Below are positions 18,648 to 26,387 of a stretch of DNA of 64,000 nucleotides, piece after piece. The number at the start of each line of letters is the position of its first letter. The first letter of the stretch is position 1. The notes under the pieces are model-generated. The model did not search any database. It had not been told where the DNA came from and saw only the letters and a program-made list of their open reading frames with translations. The position numbers were made by a program, and so were the translations under genes. The DNA comes from Gemmatimonadota bacterium (GTDB lineage: Bacteria > Gemmatimonadota > Gemmatimonadetes > Longimicrobiales > Gaopeijiaceae): positions 17,630-81,629 of the forward strand of contig SKKH01000092.1 in the NCBI GenBank assembly GCA_007121555.1, in the 5' to 3' direction.

Positions 18648-18984
18648 GGAGGGTGAGCCAGGCGTGGTGGATCCCCGTGAGGGGGAGATGGATGGACGAC
18701 CGGGGACCGGCACGTCGGCCTCCAGGAAATGGGTGGTCGCATACTTGTAAGCTTTAAGTTCATACTACGGGGGGGAGGCAGGTCCGGCAAATCCGGAGGG
18801 TGACCGGTCGGGATCGTCGAGGCGAGGGATCGGGTTCGGGGAGGAAGCGGCTCGCCCGGGGAGGCCCGGGTTGGATTTCCAAGGATCCCCTTCCGGTCCG
18901 CGCTGACCGTGGCCAGCAAGGCCCCGCCGCGCAGTTTTGGTGCTTCTTGAACAACCTTCCAGTCCAGTCGCCGGCAGGAGAACC
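18648..18984. other. Intergenic region upstream of the ECF sigma gene
   Basis: This 337-bp stretch holds no gene I can support; the frames present are low-complexity Pro/Arg-rich shadows. The notable feature is an AT-rich island at about 18748-18776 (CATACTTGTAAGCTTTAAG...), with a direct repeat CATACT, that stands out against the GC-rich surroundings. It is the likely promoter region for the sigma operon. No -35/-10 pair is clear enough to annotate. Confidence 0.5.
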
Positions 18985-19320
18985 CTACGTCTCGAAGACC
19001 TTCCTGCGGGCCTCGGCCTCCTCCTGGATCTTACCGCACATCATGTCGCAGAGGGTGTTCACCCGCTCGTCGGAGAGGCTGTAGTGGACGTAGAGCCCCT
19101 CTTTTCTTCGACTCACGAATCCGGTCTGGTGAAGGTACTGCAGGTGTTTCGAGACGTTGGCCGGATGGAGGTCGGTGATCTCCGCCAGTTCACCCACCGT
19201 GTGTTCCCCCCTGCGTAGGGTGTCCAGGAGCGAGAGGCGGGTCGGCTCGGCCAGGGCCTTGAAGCGTTCCGCCACCATCTCGAGGAGCTCAGGTGGCATG
19301 GGATTCTGTGACGTGGCCAT
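18985..19320 (-). CDS. ArsR/SmtB-family winged-helix transcription regulator
   Basis: This 111-aa protein has the ArsR fold: a helical opening (MVAERFKALAEPTRLSLLDT), the recognition helix region (GELAEITDLHPANVSKHLQY) and the beta-wing (TGFVSRRKEGLYVHYSL). The C-terminal helix contains a single Cys (CDMMCGKIQ has two Cys four residues apart), which could sense metal or redox state, but there is no ELCVCDL metal-site signature. The gene diverges from typA across a 362-bp gap, so its targets may be itself, typA or an unlinked gene. Confidence 0.88.
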   Translation of the reverse strand: MATSQNPMPPELLEMVAERFKALAEPTRLSLLDTLRRGEHTVGELAEITDLHPANVSKHLQYLHQTGFVSRRKEGLYVHYSLSDERVNTLCDMMCGKIQEEAEARRKVFET

Positions 19321-19682
19321 GAGGTCGTTCCGTCCGGAGAAGGGGGCGAAGGCCGCCCGGGCTCAGATGCTGGATCGGGCGGATGGGGTGAAGCGTCCCC
19401 TTGTAGAGTATGGGTAGAGCAGGCCGCCAGGTCCAAGAGGGGCCCCGACGGGCGTCAGGGCGAGCCTGGGGCCGAAGCCCCCTGCGTCTGCACCTTCCGG
19501 CGGCCGTGGGTTATATTAAACGGCTGTATGTGCGACTGGCTCCGGAAAACGTTCCGGTAGCCGCCGACGGGCGGGTCAGGGGAAGAGGCCTCCACCTTCG
19601 AAAAGAGGCAGGGGCTCCGCTCCCACCGCCCCCTTTCACAATCGAATCTTCGGGAGCCCGCCTGAGGCGGGACGCCAGTACC
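19321..19682. other. Divergent promoter region between the ArsR regulator and typA
   Basis: This 362-bp stretch contains no gene I can support; the plus frame continuous with typA is Arg/Pro-rich and lacks family similarity. A TATATTAAA patch at about 19513-19521 is the best -10 candidate for typA but has no good -35 partner. The leader from there to the typA ATG is about 160 nt, long enough for regulation. I see no recognisable riboswitch. Confidence 0.45.
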
Positions 19683-21524
19683 ATGGACCTCCGTAATATC
19701 GCCATCATCGCCCACGTGGACCACGGCAAGACCACCCTGGTGGACAAGATGCTCCGTCAGGCCGGTGTCTTCCGGGACAATCAGGAGATTCAGGAGCGGG
19801 TCATGGACTCGAACCCTCTTGAACGGGAGCGTGGGATCACCATCCTCTCCAAGAACACCGCCGTGAAATGGGGCGACGTCAAGATCAACATCGTCGATAC
19901 CCCCGGCCACGCCGACTTCGGGGGTGAGGTGGAGCGTATCCTCAGAATGGTGGACGGGGTGCTTCTCCTGGTCGACGCTGTGGAGGGCCCCATGCCCCAG
20001 ACTCGCTTCGTCACCCGCAAGGCCCTGGAGCTGGGTCATATGCCGGTGGTGGTCGTGAACAAGGTGGACCGCGACGCCAGCCGCCCCGAAGAGGTTCATG
20101 AAGAGGTCCTGGAGCTCTTCATGGAGCTGGAAGCCTCCGACCGACAGTTGGATGCTCCGTTCCTCTACGCCTCCGGGCTCGACGGTTGGGCCTCCAACGA
20201 TCCCTACGAACGAACGGACTCCCTGGCCCCTCTCTTCGAAGCCATCCTGGCGCATGTCCCGGCCCCCAGCGCCGAGGTGGACCGACCCTTCCAGATGCTG
20301 GTGTCGACGCTGGACCATTCTTCCTACGTGGGTCGAATCGCCATCGGCCGTATCGAGCAGGGGCAGGTCCGCGTCGGGCAGACCGTGGCGGTTCTCCCCT
20401 TCGGCGAGCCTGGCCCGGTGCCCGAGGATGGGGCGAAGCGAGGGAGGGTCACCAAGCTGTTCTCCTTCCAGGGACTGGACCGGGTGGAAGTCGAAGAGGC
20501 CATGGCAGGCGACATCGTGGCGATGGCCGGAGTCGACGGGGTGGAGATCGGCCAGACATTGACCGACCCGCAGCACCGGGAGCGGATGCGGGGCATCAAG
20601 GTGGAGGAGCCCACCCTCTCGGTGGACTTCACCGTGAACAACTCGCCCTTCGCGGGACTCGTGGGGAAGTTCGTCACCACGAGGCAGCTCCGGGACCGTC
20701 TCTTCAAGGAACTCGAGCGGAACGTGGCCCTCCAGGTGGAGGAGACGGAGCAGCCCGATACCTTCAGTGTGTCGGGACGGGGCGAGCTTCACCTCTCCAT
20801 CCTCATGGAAACCATGCGGCGCGAGGGATACGAGTTCCAGGTGTCTCGTCCCCGTGTGATCGAGAAGAGGGCCGAGGACGGAACGAGGCTCGAGCCCTTC
20901 GAGGAAGTCCTGATCGACGTCCCCGAGGAGATGGTGGGCACCGTCATGGAGCGGCTCGGACCCCGCCGGGGTGAGATGACCGACATGAAGCCCTCGGGAA
21001 GCGGGATGACGCGTCTCACCTTCAGGATTCCAGCCCGGGGACTCTTCGGGTACCGTTCCGAGTTCATGACCGACACCCGGGGAGAGGGCCTCCTCAACCA
21101 CCACTTCCTGGAATACGCGCCCTACGCCGGTCCCATCCAGGGGCGGAAGCGAGGCGTTCTGGTGGCCGACCGCGAGGGCGACGCTCTGGCCTACGCCCTC
21201 TTCAACCTCCAGGAGCGGGCCAACCTCTTCATCGGCCCCGGTGCCCGGGTCTACAAGGGCATGATCGTAGGGGAGCACGTTCGTCCCGGTGATCTCGACG
21301 TGAACGTGGCGAAGGGAAAGAAGCTCACGAACATGCGGGCCGCCGGATCCGACGAGAACATCAAGTTGGAGCCGCCTCGGGCACTGACGCTGGAGCTGGC
21401 CCTGGAGTTCATCGACGACGACGAGCTCATCGAGGTCACGCCCGACGCCATCCGCCTTCGGAAGAAGGAGCTGGATGCGAACCGCCGGAAGAAGGCCCAG
21501 AAGGCCATGGCCGCCAGGGAGTGA
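19683..21524 (+). CDS. typA: Ribosome-associated GTPase TypA/BipA
   Basis: This 613-aa protein is the normal length for the family. It has the translational GTPase motifs: [15 protein letters not shown] (G1), RGITI (G2), [14 protein letters not shown] (G3) and NKVDR (G4). EF-G-like domains II, III and V follow, then the BipA-specific C-terminal domain ([40 protein letters not shown]). TypA assists late 50S subunit assembly and stress adaptation, including cold. The ATG at 19683 starts exactly at the canonical [15 protein letters not shown]; the longer frame from 19410 is not supported. Confidence 0.97.
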   Translation: MDLRNIAIIAHVDHGKTTLVDKMLRQAGVFRDNQEIQERVMDSNPLERERGITILSKNTAVKWGDVKINIVDTPGHADFGGEVERILRMVDGVLLLVDAVEGPMPQTRFVTRKALELGHMPVVVVNKVDRDASRPEEVHEEVLELFMELEASDRQLDAPFLYASGLDGWASNDPYERTDSLAPLFEAILAHVPAPSAEVDRPFQMLVSTLDHSSYVGRIAIGRIEQGQVRVGQTVAVLPFGEPGPVPEDGAKRGRVTKLFSFQGLDRVEVEEAMAGDIVAMAGVDGVEIGQTLTDPQHRERMRGIKVEEPTLSVDFTVNNSPFAGLVGKFVTTRQLRDRLFKELERNVALQVEETEQPDTFSVSGRGELHLSILMETMRREGYEFQVSRPRVIEKRAEDGTRLEPFEEVLIDVPEEMVGTVMERLGPRRGEMTDMKPSGSGMTRLTFRIPARGLFGYRSEFMTDTRGEGLLNHHFLEYAPYAGPIQGRKRGVLVADREGDALAYALFNLQERANLFIGPGARVYKGMIVGEHVRPGDLDVNVAKGKKLTNMRAAGSDENIKLEPPRALTLELALEFIDDDELIEVTPDAIRLRKKELDANRRKKAQKAMAARE

Positions 21525-21592
21525 GCAGAGCAGGGAACGGCGGGGTGAGGAACTTCTCGCCCGTGGGTCGTATTCTCCCACTGAACCAGAAC

Positions 21593-21642
21593 AGGGTCGG
21601 GCGCGGAGTCACCGGGGATGCCCGGGATTTTGTCCCGACCCT
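21593..21642 (+). terminator. Possible terminator or leader hairpin after typA
   Basis: A 9-bp stem pairs 21593-21601 with 21634-21642 (AGGGTCGGG/CCCGACCCT). Its loop is 32 nt with an internal GC-rich sub-hairpin, and TTCCTCTC follows. It ends only about 11 nt before the ribosome-binding site of the next gene, so it could act as a leader structure for that gene as well as a terminator. Confidence 0.35.
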
Positions 21643-21667
21643 TTCCTCTCCCCCTGGAGAACCATAG

Positions 21668-22228
21668 ATGATGGACACTGATCGCTACTTCGCCGCTCCC
21701 ACCTTTTCCGAATACCTGACCGCGGTCGAGAAGAATCGCGACCTCTGGCACGGCCTCTGGAACCGGGCCTCCCTTCCCCCGGACCTGGCCTCCCGGGCTG
21801 AGAAGCTGGAGGGTCGGTGGCACCTCCTGGCCCTCTCCGAGGACTGGTGCGGGGATGCCGTGAACGTCCTGCCATGGGTGGACCGCATGGCGGTGGCGGT
21901 GCCCTCGGCCCAACTTCGGGTTCTGGGGCGTGACGCCAACCCGGACCTCATGGACGCCCACCTCACCGATGGTCGCAGCCGATCCATCCCCGTCGTCATC
22001 ATCTACGACGAGGACTTTGAGGAGGTGGGCTGGTGGGGCCCCCGGCCCTCCGAGCTCCAGCAGTGGGTGAAGCAGGAGGGGTTGAAACTTCCCACAGAGG
22101 AGCGATACGCGGAGGTTCGGCGCCGGTACGCCCGCGATCGGGGACGCAGCATCGTCGAGGAGCTCCTGGCGCTCCTGGAGGCCGGGATCCCAGCGCATGC
22201 GGGCCCCGACTCCCCACCCACCCTCTGA
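21668..22228 (+). CDS. Thioredoxin-fold protein with a single active-site Cys (WCGDA)
   Basis: This 186-aa cytoplasmic protein resembles the thioredoxin-like group with a SEDWCGD motif. The segment LLALSEDWCGDAVNVLPWVD corresponds to the thioredoxin active-site loop but has only one Cys, and IPVVIIYDEDFEEVGWWGPRP contains the cis-Pro strand. A single Cys excludes a normal dithiol cycle, so a monothiol or binding role is likely. The start is ATG 21668 or the adjacent ATG 21671, after GGAGA. The downstream deaminase gene begins 25 bp after its stop, suggesting a two-gene transcript. Confidence 0.8.
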   Translation: MMDTDRYFAAPTFSEYLTAVEKNRDLWHGLWNRASLPPDLASRAEKLEGRWHLLALSEDWCGDAVNVLPWVDRMAVAVPSAQLRVLGRDANPDLMDAHLTDGRSRSIPVVIIYDEDFEEVGWWGPRPSELQQWVKQEGLKLPTEERYAEVRRRYARDRGRSIVEELLALLEAGIPAHAGPDSPPTL

Positions 22229-22253
22229 CTGGGACGAGCGTTCCGTTCCCCCG

Positions 22254-22772
22254 ATGCCGACCCTCTTCAAGGATCAGGTTCCAGGGAATACGCATCCTCT
22301 GAACACAGTGGAGGGGGCTTCGGAGGAGGAGGTCTCGCGCCACCAGGTCGACCGCCCGCCCCTCTTCGAGGTGTACATGCGGATGGCCGAGGACCTGGCG
22401 AGGCGGAGCACCTGTCGGCGGCTCTCGGTGGGCACGGTCATCACTGACGCCCTGCTCGAGAACGTGGTGGGGATCGGCTACAACGGGAACGTGAAAGGGT
22501 TTCCCAACGACTGTGACAGTCCGACTCCGGGGGCCTGCGGGTGCATCCACTCGGAGATGAATGCCCTGGTGAAGGCGCCCGGCCATCTCCCCGGGAAGGT
22601 CATGTTCGTGACCGCCTCCCCGTGTCCCATGTGTGCCAAGCTGGTGGTGCAGGCGAAGGTGTCACACCTCTACTACCGGACCCCCTACCGGCGGGCGGAG
22701 GGCCTCGAGATCCTGGTAAAGGCCGGCCTCACCGTGGTCCACTACCACCGTTGGAAGGACGCCTTCCGTTGA
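22254..22772 (+). CDS. Deoxycytidylate deaminase-family zinc enzyme
   Basis: This 172-aa protein has the zinc-dependent cytidine/deoxycytidylate deaminase signature: CIHSEMNALVKA (His and catalytic Glu) and TASPCPMCAKLVVQ (two zinc Cys). YMRMAEDLARRSTCRRLSVG and VGIGYNGNVKGFPNDCD are typical of dCMP deaminases and ComEB-like proteins. The expected reaction is dCMP to dUMP for dTTP synthesis. The first 40 residues are not conserved in the family as I know it. ATG 22254 has no clear ribosome-binding site, so the start is uncertain, but it must lie before residue 42. Confidence 0.85.
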   Translation: MPTLFKDQVPGNTHPLNTVEGASEEEVSRHQVDRPPLFEVYMRMAEDLARRSTCRRLSVGTVITDALLENVVGIGYNGNVKGFPNDCDSPTPGACGCIHSEMNALVKAPGHLPGKVMFVTASPCPMCAKLVVQAKVSHLYYRTPYRRAEGLEILVKAGLTVVHYHRWKDAFR

Positions 22773-22802
22773 AGAAATGGAAGGCTGCTGAGGACCTGGA
22801 CT

Positions 22803-22827
22803 GACCACCGTTGGGAGCGCCAGGCCG
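22803..22827 (+). repeat. 25-bp intergenic repeat, copy 2
   Basis: This is the second copy of the repeat at 124-148, in the same orientation, in the 69-bp space between the dCMP-deaminase-family stop and the convergent P1 peptidase stop. Flanking bases differ between the copies, so the unit appears to be about 25 bp. Confidence 0.5.
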
Positions 22828-22841
22828 GCAGACGAACCGTC

Positions 22842-24005
22842 TCAGGGAATTCGTCCCGCCTCCCGCAACAGCTCCCGCAGCTCGTCCAGAGGGAGGGCCT
22901 CTGAAGTCGTGCCCCCGACTCCGGTGACCGTCGTGGCCCGGAGGACCGAATTGATCACGGCCTCCTCCGTGGCTTCCACCACGCCCTGGAAGAGAGCGGA
23001 GGTGGCGGCATTGGGAAGATCCTCCACCGTGGGGACGCCTTCCCCTGAGCTGCGTCGGACTCCTTCCGCGGTGGAGAAGGCGATCACGTAGTCTCCCGAG
23101 CCGTTTCCGGCGAAGGACCCGGTCCGGGCCAGCCCCATCATGGCTCGGGCGGCCAGCCGCTCCAGGTTTCGGTCGGACAGAGGGGCGTCGGTGGCGATCA
23201 CGATCATGATCGAACCATCGCCCTCGTCAGCCTCCACGACTCCCCTGAAGGAATACTGCCCCAGGGCCTCGCCGACCCGGACCCCGTCGACCGTGAGGAG
23301 CCCACCGAAGTTGGACTGGACGAGGATCCCCACCCGGTAGCCGCCGAGTGAACCGGGAAGCACCCGCGAAGAGGTCCCGATTCCCCCCTTCCATCCGAAG
23401 GCGCGCGTGCCGGTTCCAGCCCCCACGGAGCCCTGTTCCACAGCTCCTCCGGAGGCCTCCTCGAGGGCCGTGACCACGTGTTCCGGCCGAAGGGGACGGG
23501 AGCGGATGTCGTTCAACCCCCCGTCGTTGGTCTCGCCCACGACGGGATTGATGGACCGGACCTCCTCCATGCCGGGACGGGCCAGCATCCAGTCCACCAT
23601 GGCATCGGCGGCCTGCCACACGCAGAGGGTGCAGGTGAGCAGAATCGGGGTCTCCAACTCTCCCAGCTCCCGCACCTGGGTGATCCCTACCAGCTTGCCG
23701 AATCCGTTGCCCACGTGGATCGCTGCGGGGACCCGGTCCCTGAAGAGATCCCCCCCATGGGGGAGGATCGCGGTCACCCCGGTCCGGACCCCATCCCCCT
23801 CGACGAGCGTGGTCTGACCTACCCGTACCCCGCCCACATCGGTGATGGCGTTGTGCTCCCCGGTCTCGAAGATTCCGATTCGCAGACCCAGCTCCCGGGC
23901 ATCGGTACGTGGATCGTCAGCCATGTCCGGCGCGCTGCTCTGGCCGAGCGCCAGGGCGGGGGTGAAGACGAGAAGGGCGAGGCCGAGGGCGAAGGTGGAT
24001 CGCAT
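22842..24005 (-). CDS. Secreted P1/S58 family peptidase (DmpA-like aminopeptidase)
   Basis: This 387-aa protein has a signal peptide (ALGLALLVFTPALALGQ) and the S58/DmpA fold. Family motifs are VGGVRVGQTTLVEGDGVRTG, PAAIHVGNGFGK, VVGETNDGGLND and GTRAFGWKGGIGTSSR. The self-cleavage and nucleophile pair is visible as Gly264-Ser265 in EGDGSIMIVIATDAPL. The enzyme is made as a precursor that cleaves itself before that Ser, which becomes the N-terminal nucleophile. Members release N-terminal residues, including D-amino acids or beta-alanine, from short peptides and amides. The specificity here cannot be told. Confidence 0.9.
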   Translation of the reverse strand: MRSTFALGLALLVFTPALALGQSSAPDMADDPRTDARELGLRIGIFETGEHNAITDVGGVRVGQTTLVEGDGVRTGVTAILPHGGDLFRDRVPAAIHVGNGFGKLVGITQVRELGELETPILLTCTLCVWQAADAMVDWMLARPGMEEVRSINPVVGETNDGGLNDIRSRPLRPEHVVTALEEASGGAVEQGSVGAGTGTRAFGWKGGIGTSSRVLPGSLGGYRVGILVQSNFGGLLTVDGVRVGEALGQYSFRGVVEADEGDGSIMIVIATDAPLSDRNLERLAARAMMGLARTGSFAGNGSGDYVIAFSTAEGVRRSSGEGVPTVEDLPNAATSALFQGVVEATEEAVINSVLRATTVTGVGGTTSEALPLDELRELLREAGRIP

Positions 24006-24071
24006 GGGAGCGCTCCGGAGTGAAGATGAAGGTCACAGCGGTTCCCTCGGCGGCGCGGTGGACGAGGTCGG

Positions 24072-25022
24072 TCACGCCCCGGGGACGGTGTCGACGAGCA
24101 TGAGCCCCAGGAGGAGGGGCTGATAGGCAAGGGAGGCCAGGAAGACCTTCCGGATCGGGGCTCGTTCCATGGTCAGGCTGGCCTGGAAGGTCCACGAGAG
24201 CAGGGTGAGTCCGAGGACCAGGGCTCCGATCAGGTAGATCCAACCCGTGAGGTTGATCACGGTGGGCAGAAGACTCACCGGAATCAGGAGCGCCGTGTTC
24301 AGGTTCATGTGCCGGGCGATGACCCGGCCTTCGGGATCCGCGGGAGGTGTGAGCAGGAACCCCGCCCGGGCATAGTCCTCCCTGAGAAGCCACGCCAGTG
24401 CCAGGACATGGGGGAGCTGCCAGAGGAAGGCGATGGCGAAGAGAACGAGCCCACCCAGCGTCACCGTTCCGGTGGCTGCGCTCCAACCGATGAGGGCGGG
24501 CATGGCCCCGGGAATCGCTCCGGCCAGGGTGGCGGCGTAGGAGCGGGACTTGAGGGGCGTGTAGATGAAGTTATAGGCCAGCGCCGAGAAGAGGGTGAGA
24601 GCCGCAGGAAGCCACCCTACCGTGGCCAGGAGGTAGGCGCAACCCAGGATCACAAGCCCGGCCCCGAACCCCAGCGCCTCGCCCGGGCGCAGGCGTCCGG
24701 AGGGGACCGGTCGCCTCCGGGTGCGAAGCATTCGAGCGTCCACCGCTCGCTCCAGGTACTGGTTCAAAGCCAGGGCCCCGGCCGTGGCCAACACGGTTCC
24801 CAGGAGGGTGTGGATGACGGGAACGAGTTCGGCCGCTCCCCCCGAGGCCACGAAATAGGAGACCCCCGCCGTGATCATGACGAAGCCGGCGATTCCCGGC
24901 TTCGTCAGCTCGTAGTACGCTCTGGCCCGGCTTCCAGAGTCGCTGGAGCTGCGCAGCTCCCCCGAGCTCCGGTCGGTCACCGGAGTCGGGGCCTTCTCGC
25001 TGGACGCGTCGGCCGGAGGCAT
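24072..25022 (-). CDS. ctaB: Heme O synthase (protoheme IX farnesyltransferase)
   Basis: This 316-aa membrane prenyltransferase of the UbiA superfamily transfers a farnesyl group to heme B to make heme O for heme-copper oxidases. YYELTKPGIAGFVMITAG is the typical first helix. The first Asp-rich motif is NQYLERAVDARMLRTRRRP, in the N-x-x-x-E/D form seen in some clades. The second region includes LREDYARAGFLL, and YTPLKSRSYA is also family-typical. About nine membrane helices are visible. It lies divergent from the oxidase operon, which fits its job of supplying that enzyme's cofactor. Heme A synthase is not in the window, so the final heme could be O or A made elsewhere. Confidence 0.93.
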   Translation of the reverse strand: MPPADASSEKAPTPVTDRSSGELRSSSDSGSRARAYYELTKPGIAGFVMITAGVSYFVASGGAAELVPVIHTLLGTVLATAGALALNQYLERAVDARMLRTRRRPVPSGRLRPGEALGFGAGLVILGCAYLLATVGWLPAALTLFSALAYNFIYTPLKSRSYAATLAGAIPGAMPALIGWSAATGTVTLGGLVLFAIAFLWQLPHVLALAWLLREDYARAGFLLTPPADPEGRVIARHMNLNTALLIPVSLLPTVINLTGWIYLIGALVLGLTLLSWTFQASLTMERAPIRKVFLASLAYQPLLLGLMLVDTVPGA

Positions 25023-25431
25023 GGGCGGATGGATCGGGGCGATGGGAGGGAGTGAAGGTCGATCCTTGACGTCGGTCGGATCATCAGCGGTGGCGATGGA
25101 CCCACGAGTTCGGCGACAGGCAGATGGAAGTTGTCCGGAAGGGGAGGGGGGCGCAAGCGGTTGAGTCCTGGAGGACGATGATCAGGTTTTTCGGGACGAA
25201 CGAGGCCTTTCGTCTCCTGCCGCGGGACCCCATGTGCCATTCCGTCTCATTCAGCCGGGGAGGGCACGGGGGGGACCGGGCCCCCTGCTGCCGAATCGCG
25301 ACGGGAGCCGCTGGGCACACCCCTTGCGGACAGGGCGACTCTGGAGAAAGACTCGTGTCGAGTCGAAACTGGACCCGAGGCCTGCAAGGCGGGTCCGATC
25401 CGTTCCGCCGCGCTACAGGAGAAGCACATTC
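25023..25431. other. Divergent intergenic region between ctaB and the oxidase operon
   Basis: This 409-bp stretch shows no gene I can support in any frame; the plus-strand frames have Arg/Gly-rich, family-less sequence. It should carry the two divergent promoters. A TTTTTC stretch at about 25179-25184 and a CTTGCGGACAGGGCGACT segment at about 25322-25339 are the only non-GC-monotonous parts. I cannot identify a specific promoter or operator. Confidence 0.5.
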
Positions 25432-25680
25432 ATGTCCGATCATGAGGATCGCCCGGGGCGTACGGCGTCCGTGGGGGGGCTCGCTGCGGTACTGGCAGTC
25501 TTCTTCGTCGTGGGGTCGGTCATGACGCTCTTCATCTGGGAAACCCTGAGTGACTTCCTGGCCGGCCGGCCCGTCGACGGAGGGACCTATCTCCTGGCTC
25601 TGGCAGCCACCGGCGTCTTCGCCGGCTTCGCGTGGCTTCTCGCCCGGTATCTGGAGATCACGATTCCCTGGGAGACGTGA
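25432..25680 (+). CDS. Small two-helix membrane protein at the head of the oxidase operon
   Basis: This 82-aa protein has two predicted membrane helices: residues about 12-35 (ASVGGLAAVLAVFFVVGSVM) and about 52-72 (YLLALAATGVFAGFAWLLAR). It starts at an ATG with AGGAGA upstream. Its position just before the ba3-type oxidase subunits suggests an accessory or assembly role, but I do not recognise a named family. The gap to the next gene is 89 bp. Confidence 0.7.
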   Translation: MSDHEDRPGRTASVGGLAAVLAVFFVVGSVMTLFIWETLSDFLAGRPVDGGTYLLALAATGVFAGFAWLLARYLEITIPWET

Positions 25681-25769
25681 TCCGTTGCGGCCAGCGCCGT
25701 GCGATCCCCGCTCGGGTCCCACCGGTCGATCCGGACCCGCCCTTTCACCTGCCGCCCAAGGTTCGCTCC

Positions 25770-25916
25770 ATGAGCTCTGAACAGCCTTCCGCTCCGAAGA
25801 TCGGTGAGGAGGACGAGCTTCCTCCGCCGGTGGGGACGCTCTTCTTCACCATGATCTACATCGTCGTGCTGGCCGGGATGTGGCTCTCCATCTATTTCGA
25901 ATTCATCGGGAGGTAG
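25770..25916 (+). CDS. Probable cytochrome ba3-type oxidase subunit IIa
   Basis: This 48-aa protein has one membrane helix at about 22-44 (VGTLFFTMIYIVVLAGMWLS) after an acidic N-terminus. Thermus ba3 oxidase has a third, single-helix subunit (IIa) encoded next to subunits I and II; the size, topology and position match that. The start ATG 25770 leaves the protein beginning MSSEQPSAPK; a longer frame from 25632 is not supported. Subunit II starts 3 bp after this stop. Confidence 0.75.
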   Translation: MSSEQPSAPKIGEEDELPPPVGTLFFTMIYIVVLAGMWLSIYFEFIGR

Positions 25917-25919
25917 GTC

Positions 25920-26387
25920 ATGTCACCGAAGAAGATCGAGATGGTCTTCCTTTCCCTCTCGGCCGCCATGCTCCTGGTCTTCCTCATGGCCCTCTTCTAT
26001 TCGGCCTACGGGATGGGAATGCACCTGCCCGGTCGGGAGGACGACGTGGTGCCCGGAGAGGTAAGGGCCACCCCCCCCTTCGACGATCCTGGACTCCACG
26101 AGGTGGGCCCCAATCAGTACGAGGCCGTCTTCCTGGGCATGGCGTGGGCCTTCCAACCCAGGGAGATCACCGTTCCCGCAGGCGCGGAAGTCACCTTCAT
26201 CGCCACCGCCACCGATGTGATCCATGGATTTCACGTCGAGGGGACGCGGGTGAACTTCATGCTCATCCCCGGACAGGTGGGGCGACAGACGTACACCTTC
26301 AACGAACCCGGCGAACACCTCATCATCTGCCATGAATATTGCGGCGCCGGCCACCATCTCATGTACGCCAGGGTGATCGTGGAATGA
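25920..26387 (+). CDS. Cytochrome c oxidase subunit II, ba3 type (CuA subunit)
   Basis: This 155-aa protein has one N-terminal membrane helix (MVFLSLSAAMLLVFLMALF) and a periplasmic cupredoxin domain. The binuclear CuA site is complete: DVIHGF supplies the first His, and CHEYCGAGHHLM supplies two Cys, a His and the Met. The single helix and short length match the B-type (Thermus ba3) subunit II rather than the A-type, which has two helices. It accepts electrons from cytochrome c and passes them to subunit I, whose start codon overlaps this stop (ATGA). Confidence 0.93.
   Translation: MSPKKIEMVFLSLSAAMLLVFLMALFYSAYGMGMHLPGREDDVVPGEVRATPPFDDPGLHEVGPNQYEAVFLGMAWAFQPREITVPAGAEVTFIATATDVIHGFHVEGTRVNFMLIPGQVGRQTYTFNEPGEHLIICHEYCGAGHHLMYARVIVE

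Noticed and set aside
19410..19682. N-terminal extension of TypA
   Set aside because: The extra 91 residues are Arg/Pro/Gly-rich without family similarity; ATG 19683 begins the canonical [15 protein letters not shown].
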